A DNA stretch of 64,000 nucleotides from Carettochelys insculpta. Its lineage: Eukaryota > Chordata > Testudines > Carettochelyidae. The translations under genes were made by a program, and so were the position numbers. Location of the stretch: the NCBI RefSeq assembly GCF_033958435.1, contig NC_134141.1:99179001-99243000 (forward strand). The letters are read 5' to 3'. The notes beneath the pieces were generated by a model. It worked only from the letters and a program-made list of their open reading frames with translations, made no database searches and was not told where the DNA came from. Positions 58,201 to 64,000 of the stretch are shown one piece after another (the first letter of the stretch is position 1; each line of letters starts with the position of its first letter).

Positions 58201-60197
58201 CTGACTATTTTAATTTTATCACTTTTCTGTACTGCCAAAGGGAACCAAAACGAGAATTTTGCACCTGTAGCTTTATACATAAACCACCATAAGTGGAAAT
58301 ATCTTGTTCCTGTTACAGTAGATGCCAGCCACACATGCTCCCCACAGGCTCTGATTTATTTTAAACTGTGGTAGGTTTCTTCTTTCACTATCCCCCCAAC
58401 ATGACTGAGACAAGCTGCTTCAGAATTAGTTTATTCACTGTTATTGTCAGATCCTACAAAATCTTGACTTTATCCTTTGGAACTTATTATTACAGGAATC
58501 TTTCTCTGGATTTAATTAGCAGCCAGTGAGTCAGGCCCTCAGGAGGTACAAATCAGCATAGCTACTTTGGAAAAGGGACCACTCACTGTGCAAGAAACAC
58601 CATCTGTTTACAGTACTGCAAACTGGGAGTATGCTGGTTTATTCAACTATGTAATGGAGAGATGGGGGACACCTATTAACTGAACAGGAAGTAAAGAAGA
58701 GATGGAGCCAGGCTCCCTCTTATAATTATCTGAATAACCCCGTTAACCCTGTCATGACCATTTTACTGTAGCTGTGCTAAGATAAATGTAACTATTCCAT
58801 TTTATAACAGATGAGGAACTAAGTCATGTCTCTTCTGCTCCCTCATGAACAACACTTGAAGCATGGCTGAAAGAACATTCCCTCCAATAGCTTATAAACA
58901 AAGAAATCATAGAGATAACCCTGCAGGGTGACCTGTACAAAGTACACAAGAGATCTGGGTAATTTCATTGTTGAAAAACTGAAGCAATTAACCACTGAAA
59001 CATCATCAGACATTCTTAGGCAATGGTCCATCACAATAAGACCTTTCTGCCAGTGTGGAATGGATTGAAAAACAAAGGATATGTGGAACACTGCACATTA
59101 GTTGCTTTTCCCATCAGTACTTCTATGTCTGGTTCCCTGAGCGAAGGTATGTGAGAAATTAAATAGAACAATGCAGTCATTCACTGATGAAACATTTCAG
59201 CACCTACTTAGGACAGGTGATTGAGATATTCCTTTTTTCTTTATATTTGCCTCCTGCATCACATGACTTTTTCCACCTTTCTTGCACATAACAAAATATC
59301 TGCATAGAGTCTTCACAGGATTATAGAGTAATATTCAATACGAGATGCTGAAGTGAAGGTATTATTGATTATTATCAATTATTGCTAGCTCTGTCTCAGT
59401 GTTGTAGCTGTGAAAAGGCCTAGCCCAACATAAGTTTGTCCAAAAAAAAGCTATTACCTCATCTGCCTTGTCTCATTAATGATGGGTTGATTCTTAATGG
59501 GACTTCATTGGGTTTACACCTGGACTTAATCTTGCCCACATCTGCTCTGTTAACAAGTCCACCACATCCTTTCTTCACTCTCTGATTTTTCTGCATTCCT
59601 CTGTGAAATACTTGTGTCCCAGCCATAAGTATTAATTTTTTCTAGTAATGTGCTAAAGTTCTGCACTAGACATTTGCCTTCCTGTTCTCTTACTTCTGTC
59701 TCAAGGGGCTAAGCACTCCTTCCAGGCTGGGTCTGAAAATGTTTTTTTTAATTATCTGCTTTTATCCATGCTGTTTTCTCCTGGCAGGCTTTTGCCATCC
59801 TCATGACATATTCTCATTGATATGCCTCCTGTAGTAACAATTTATCAGGCTAAATGAGAGCTGGCAGTGCATGGAGTGGCAGCATATGCACAAGCAAGAG
59901 CAGGTTCAAACCATGGTAGAGCAGCTAGTGTAAAACACAGAAGAAGGTGAAGAAAGACTTTTGTGAGGAAGAAGTTGAGAAGGACACAGCTTCTCTGCGA
60001 TTGTGTGTGAGGCCAAGTAAGGCACAACTTAAAACCAGATCAGTTCCCTGTAAATAAAAGCACCAAGCAGGAAAACATTCATTTCCAGTAGCAGGAGACA
60101 AACATATTCAGTATAATTCAATGAGACACTGTATTGTAATTTGTTCCTCCAACAGTACCTAGAATAGCAGAACTTGCATCAGATCTGTGGACAGATG
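58201..60197. other. Non-coding stretch, no gene seen
   Basis: AT-rich DNA up to the left terminus of the Harbinger element. No recognised gene, RNA or repeat. Confidence 0.55.
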
Positions 60198-60502
60198 GGC
60201 TACGTCTACACATGAACGCTACATCGAAATAGCCTGTTTCGATGAATAACGTCTACACGTCCTCCAGGGCTGGCAACGTCGACGTTCAACATTGACATTG
60301 GGCAGCATCACATCGAAATAGGCGCTGCGAGGGAACGTCTACACGCCAAAGTAGCACACATCGAAATAAGGGTGCCAGGCACAGCTGCAGACAGAGTCAC
60401 AGGGCGGACTAGTGCTTCTGGGGCAACAGCTAGCTGCTCCCTTAAAGGGCCCCTCCCAGACACACGCAGCCTGCACAGTGCGCGGTCTGCAGAGCCATAG
60501 GC

Positions 60503-60534
60503 ATGCACACCTCGAGCAATGCAGTCATGGACCC

Positions 60535-60576
<42 letters not shown>

Positions 60577-60766
60577 AGAGGTCCACCCAGCCGCCCCTGC
60601 AGGAGCAGTGCTCGCCCTGCTCCATGCCATGCAGGAGGCAGCTGAGCACCTCCTTGCCACAGAGGAGGAGCTGCCCGCAGGGGAGGAGGACGCAACCCCC
60701 AACCCTGCAGCACCCCGCCCCCACACCCCCGCCGCACACGCCGCCGGCTGTGGAGCTACCCCATGA
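60503..60766 (+). CDS. Transposase N-terminal leader with poly-Gln, out of frame
   Basis: An 87-codon frame containing MDP followed by 13 glutamines, then an acidic Ala/Glu-rich stretch (LLATEEELPAGEEDA). It ends in TGA at 60764-60766, overlapping the ATG of the next frame. The reading RRRLWSYP directly upstream of the transposase ATG (60739-60762) is in the frame of the main exon. A one-base shift between about 60700 and 60739 therefore probably split one original N-terminus. It is described as a fragment; whether it is translated is unknown. Confidence 0.5.
60536..60574 (+). repeat. (CAG)13 trinucleotide repeat
   Basis: Thirteen uninterrupted CAG units, encoding poly-Gln in the leader frame, poly-Ser in another frame and poly-Ala or poly-Cys on the other strand. 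These explain several spurious long frames across it. Confidence 0.97.
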
Positions 60767-61913
60767 GCACCAACTGGTTGGAGCGGCTGGTGCTCGGAGA
60801 GTGGGACGACGACCGCTGGCTCCAGAACTTTCGCATGAGCCAGCAGACATTTCTGGAGCTATGCCAGTGGCTTACCCCCGCACTGAGGCACCAGGACATC
60901 ACCATGCGGCGTGCCCTCAGTGTGGAGAAACGGGTCAGCATCGCTGTCTGGAAGCTGGCCACTCCAGACAGCTACCAATCCGTGGGACAGCGGTTTGGCA
61001 TCGGCAAGGCCACCGTCGGGGCTGTCCTCATGGAGGTAAGAGGACCCACGGGGGGAGGGGGGGGAGGGGAGGGGAGGGGAGGGGGGCCCTGGCAGGGGAG
61101 GGCCACACACACCCTGCACACCCCTCATTGGTGCTCTCCCATGTGCTTCCCCTGCAGGTCGTCCACACCATCAACGCCCTGCTCCTCCATAGGCTCGTGA
61201 GGCTTGGGGACCCGGATGCCACCATCATGGGCTTTGCCACCCTGGGCTTCCCCAGTTGCTTTGGGGCTCTGGATGGGACTCACATCCCCATCCGCGCCCT
61301 GGAACACAGTGGAGGACGCTACTTAAACAGGAAGGGCTACCACTCAGTGGTCCTCCAGGCCTTGGTGGACAGCCGGGGCCGTTTCCTGGACATATATGTG
61401 GGCTGGCCTGGCAGCACCCTCGACGCCCGGGTATTCCGGAACTTGGGCCTGTGCCGCCGGCTGGAGGCGGGGACCTACATCCCCCAGTGGGAGATCCCTG
61501 TGGGGGACATCACCATGCCCTTCTGCGTCATCGCAGATGCGGCATACCCCCTCCGGCCCTGGCTCATGCACCCTTACACAGGCCATCTGTCAGCCAGCCA
61601 GGAGCACTTCAACCAGCGCCTGAACCACGCGCACCAGGTGGTGGAGCGCACATTTGGCCGCCTGAAAGGGCGCTGGAGGTGTCTCCTCACCTGCCTTGAT
61701 GCAGGCCCCACCAACATCCCCCAGATTGTGGGCGTGTGCAGCCCCCTGCAGAACCTCGTGGAGAGCAAGGGGGAGGCCTTCTTTCAGGGCTGGGATGTGG
61801 AGGCTGGCAGGGACGATGTGCAGCCACCCGCTGCCCCCAGTCGCCAGGTGGACCCCGAAGGGACCCGGGTCCGGGAGGCCCTGCGGGCCCAGTTCGATGA
61901 GGCCGTGGGGTGA
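60763..61913 (+). CDS. PIF/Harbinger transposase (DDE type), two exons
   Basis: Exon 1 (60763-61035, 91 codons) ends at gag|gtaaga. Exon 2 (61158-61913) starts after cctgcag. The 122-bp intron is phase 0 and G-rich, and the product is 342 residues. Residues 1-40 carry the Harbinger N-terminal motif (EWDDDRWLQNF, TFLELCQWLTP). Residues about 50-88 are a helix-turn-helix (KRVSIAVWKLA, VGQRFGIGKATV). The catalytic domain has D130 (ALDGTHI), GSTLDARVF (D180), ADAAYPLRPWLM (D218) and E254 (VVERTFGRLKGRW), so a first D, two candidates for the second and the final E are present. It would cut and paste the element with its SANT partner, making 3-bp duplications. The start used is the first ATG in the conserved frame. 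A frameshift upstream probably removes the original N-terminus. AATAAA follows at 62019. Confidence 0.9.
61036..61157 (+). other. Transposase intron (122 bp)
   Basis: GTAAGA donor and cccctgcag acceptor. The interior has a (GGGGA)n-rich tract. Removing it joins MEV... in phase 0 and restores the continuous family sequence, whereas reading through gives a different, unrecognisable frame. Confidence 0.8.
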
Positions 61914-62018
61914 ACACTGGCAGGCCCCCCCACTGCCCCCCCCATCCTCCACAACACTCCCTGCCCCTATGCCCACACCACAGAGCGCCCAAGAGCACAC
62001 CCCCCCACTTTTCTTGTA

Positions 62019-62024
62019 AATAAA
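62019..62024 (+). promoter_or_regulatory. Polyadenylation signal of the transposase gene
   Basis: AATAAA 106 bp after the stop codon, in ttgtaaataaaagcagac, followed by a TG-rich region (agttgttcat). Confidence 0.6.
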
Positions 62025-62987
62025 AGCAGACAGTTGTTCATCAAATCAAATATCTGTAGAACTCTTATTATTATTATCAACAAGACTAACTATTTACAGG
62101 CAAAATCTAACATATATATATGTATTATAAATAAGGATAAGATGAAAGGGGAAGACAAGGAAGGGGAGAACTATGTACATGGGGGGGCAAGGATCAGCAC
62201 AGCAACAGGGGTCAAATATACAAACTATTTACAAAAGAACATAACACTGGGGGGGAATATATACAAAGGGGGAGGGGGGGCCACATCCTGGGCCCCACAC
62301 CCCCTAATGTCCAGCGCTGGGGGTGGGCGGCTGGGATCCCCGCCTCGGCCTCAGCCCTGGCCGGGGCTGGCTGGGGGCCAGGCAGACCGGTAGATACGGC
62401 CGGCGGGTGTCAGCTGGCCCCAGGTCCCCCTCGGCGAAAGGGCCCTCGGTGGCGGGTGGTGGTGCGACGGTGGATGGCGCAGCGGGTGGAGCAGTGGGTG
62501 GAGCAGGTAGGGCGGGCGCAGCGGCGGCCGGCGCAGCATGGGGGGCCAGGTAGTCAGCAATATGATCGAAGGTACGCATGAAGGCCCCCCATGCCTCCTG
62601 GCACCAGGCCAGCGCCCGCTTCTACAGCTGGAGGCAGCGCTCCTCCACCTGCAGCCGCTGCTCAGTGACCTCCAGCTGCTGACGGTGGAGGGCCAGCAGC
62701 TGGGGGTCCGTCGCCGTCGGGTGGTGGTGCTGAGTCCGCCGTCTTCCCCGCCGTGGGGCTGGTCGGTCCTCCGCTGAGGGGCTGGCCTGGAGTGATGGCC
62801 CCGGGTGGCTGTCCGGGACCACTGACACCTCGCCGGCGCTCTCCGGTCCTTCCGATGGTGCAGCTGCGGAACACAGGAGGCGGGGAAGAAGAGTGGAGAC
62901 AGCTGTTAGTGTGGGCCCCAAGCCATGGCCCTTGTCCCCCCACCCCTCTGCTGCAGGTTCCCCATCCCCGTCCCCGGGAGATGCTGC

Positions 62988-63409
62988 TGTGATGGGGTTC
63001 AGGGGTCCCCCTGCACTGCACCCCGTCCTCTGGCAGGAGTGACTCTCACTCAGCAGGTACAACAGGAGGTTTATTAGGCAACAGATGCCCAGTTTCTCAC
63101 AGAAGCGACAGTACAGCAGTCAGAGACAGTCCTTCCAACCTGTCCTGGGGAGAAGACCCCGAGGGGTGCCCCTCTGTGGTGTAGCTTTCCCCCTCCTCAG
63201 GCTGGCTGCCTTCTAGCTCTCCCTTCCCCTAGCCTCTAACTGCCACCCCCGATTCAAACCCAGCTCAGCTCCTCCCTCCTCTTTGCTCAGGGCAGAGGTG
63301 TAACCTGCCAGTTGTAGCCCCAGGGTCATCCTTAGCCACTGGGAGCTATTCTGCTTGTTTCTCATATGTAGCCTGAGTCTCACATTTGCACTCCCCCCAT
63401 TCCATCACA
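62988..63409 (-). mobile_element. Solo LTR inside the SANT-gene intron
   Basis: 422 bp with perfect 8-bp terminal inverted repeats TGTGATGG/CCATCACA, flanked by TGCTGC (62982-62987 and 63410-63415). A minus-strand AATAAA (TTTATT at 63070-63075) near the end supports minus orientation. No coding sequence. It is a retroviral-type or LTR-retrotransposon remnant left by LTR-LTR recombination. It lies wholly within the intron, leaving both splice sites intact. The right flank continues as (CTG)n, so the exact duplication length is ambiguous. Confidence 0.85.
63070..63075 (-). promoter_or_regulatory. LTR polyadenylation signal
   Basis: AATAAA on the minus strand, in the expected position for the R region of the solo LTR. 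It could in principle truncate transcripts of the host SANT gene, which run in the same direction. Confidence 0.5.
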
Positions 63410-64000
63410 TGCTGCTGCTGCTGCTGCTGGGTGTCCCACCCCCTCCACCCGGGGGACCCTAGAGGTTCCGCTCCCCACAGCCCCGGGGACGGGGCATGGC
63501 ACTGTCATGCTGTGGGGGGCAGGGGCTGATGCACTCTTCTGAGGGACATGCCACTGCTGTCCTTGGGGCCATGATCATCTGGGCATGTGGAGGGCCCTGG
63601 TCATATCTATTACCCCCACCCCTCAACCCTGGGGGTGTGCACCGGGGAGGGTACATACCTGATGGTCCACTCCCACGGTCGGGGGACACCCGGGGGGCGG
63701 ATGCCCAGCTGGAGCTCCTGGACGGCAGGATGATCCTCAAGCTGGTGTCGCTGGAGGAGGACTCCCCCTCCTCCTCCTCCGGTGCCCCGGGGGTGGGCTC
63801 CTGGGGGGGCCCCCGGGGTGCAGGTCTTGCCTCCAGGGCAGACTCCACCTCCGGGGCCTGCTGGGGCTCGTCAGCCGAGGTATCAAGAGTGGCCAGAGGG
63901 GAGGAGGTGTGCCGGGGCCCCAGGATGTCCCTGAGCTCCCTGTAAAAGGGGTAAGTGACGGGGGCGGCCCCAGATCGGCCAGCTGCATCCTGGACCCGGG

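Larger units (their letters stand above)
60198..64000. mobile_element. PIF/Harbinger transposon, right end outside window
   Basis: The left terminus GGCTACGTCTACACATGAAC is followed by a subterminal region with repeated ACATCGAAATA and AACGTCTACACG words (60225-60370). The element then holds a plus-strand transposase and a convergent minus-strand SANT-type gene, the two-gene layout of this superfamily. ATG precedes the terminus as the presumed target triplet. The opposite terminus is not in the window. Moderate damage (one frameshift, one TAG, one solo LTR insertion) suggests recent inactivation compared with the decayed Harbinger genes at 16, 19 and 44 kb. Confidence 0.85.
62304..64000 (-). 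pseudogene. Harbinger SANT-type partner protein, C-terminal exons, in-frame TAG
   Basis: The minus-strand exon from the window edge to 63659 encodes TYPFYRELRDILGPRH, then a Pro/Glu/Ser-rich acidic tail (EEEEGESSSSDTSLRI). This is the end of the SANT domain and linker of Harbinger partner proteins. It ends at a donor (cag|gtatgt). The intron (62864-63658) contains a solo LTR. The next exon starts at 62863 after ttccgcag and is in matching phase 1. It encodes a basic patch (RPAPRRGRRR) and a Gln/Leu-rich amphipathic helix (LLALHRQQLEVTEQRLQVEE). TAG at 62622-62624 interrupts it. The same frame continues KRALAWCQEAWGAF ... HIADYLAPHAA to a stop at 62304. Family copies normally read through this point, so it is a single nonsense change. 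The DNA-binding domain lies beyond the window. Confidence 0.75.

Noticed and set aside
60519..61913. 464-codon uninterrupted plus-strand frame starting with a poly-Ser run
   Set aside because: Its first 210 or so residues are the wrong frame of exon 1 and an unspliced intron. Only the part from 61158 is real transposase. The correct exon 1 is in another frame at 60763-61035.

Overview
The window is vertebrate nuclear DNA, most likely from a turtle (probably a cryptodire). The signs are tRNA-derived SINEs resembling the turtle Pol III family, CR1 3' tails ending in ATTCTATGATTCTAT-type repeats, ancient MIR/L2-like remnants, many Penelope-like (PLE) 3' tails, and many MITEs with GGCTNNGTCTACAC termini tied to PIF/Harbinger transposons. 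Species is not determined. I found no convincing host protein-coding exon on either strand. Every sequence with recognisable protein similarity belongs to a mobile element. Family names come from remembered motifs, not a database search.

Layout. 1-40 kb is an AT-rich gene-desert landscape with scattered repeats: 3-bp-TSD MITEs (4.2, 6.9, 9.4, 27.9 kb, with less certain ones at 21.3, 25.5 and 27.5 kb), decayed Harbinger genes (16.0-16.6 kb and 19.4-19.7 kb, minus strand), SINEs (17.7, 22.9 kb), CR1 pieces (18.2, 20.1, 26.1 kb) and PLE 3' ends. Three PLE insertions (12.5, 29.1-29.9, 37.6-37.9 kb) are inverted dimers. Two of them are bounded by clean target-site duplications, so each dimer appears to have integrated as one unit. 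41.1-43.8 kb is an LTR-like element (TG...CA ends, 5-bp TSD) that contains a broken PLE reverse transcriptase/GIY-YIG segment. 44.2-45.9 kb is another decayed Harbinger SANT gene.

47.8-54.2 kb is a GC- and CpG-rich domain of about 6.4 kb with no recognisable coding exon. It has embedded AT-rich blocks with homeodomain, MEIS and PBX-type motifs, a 58-bp perfect inverted repeat and two unusual minisatellites. It resembles the CpG-island landscape of a developmental-regulator locus, but I cannot name the gene. 55.0-57.1 kb is a CR1-like copy interrupted by a nested MITE cluster.

60.2-64.0 kb is the left and central part of a relatively young PIF/Harbinger transposon. A plus-strand transposase (two exons, 342 aa as read here) faces a minus-strand SANT-type partner gene whose 5' end lies outside the window. 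In this family the partner protein helps the transposase bind DNA and reach the nucleus. Here the transposase N-terminus is frame-shifted, the partner has an in-frame TAG, and a solo LTR sits in the partner's intron, so this copy is probably not autonomous.
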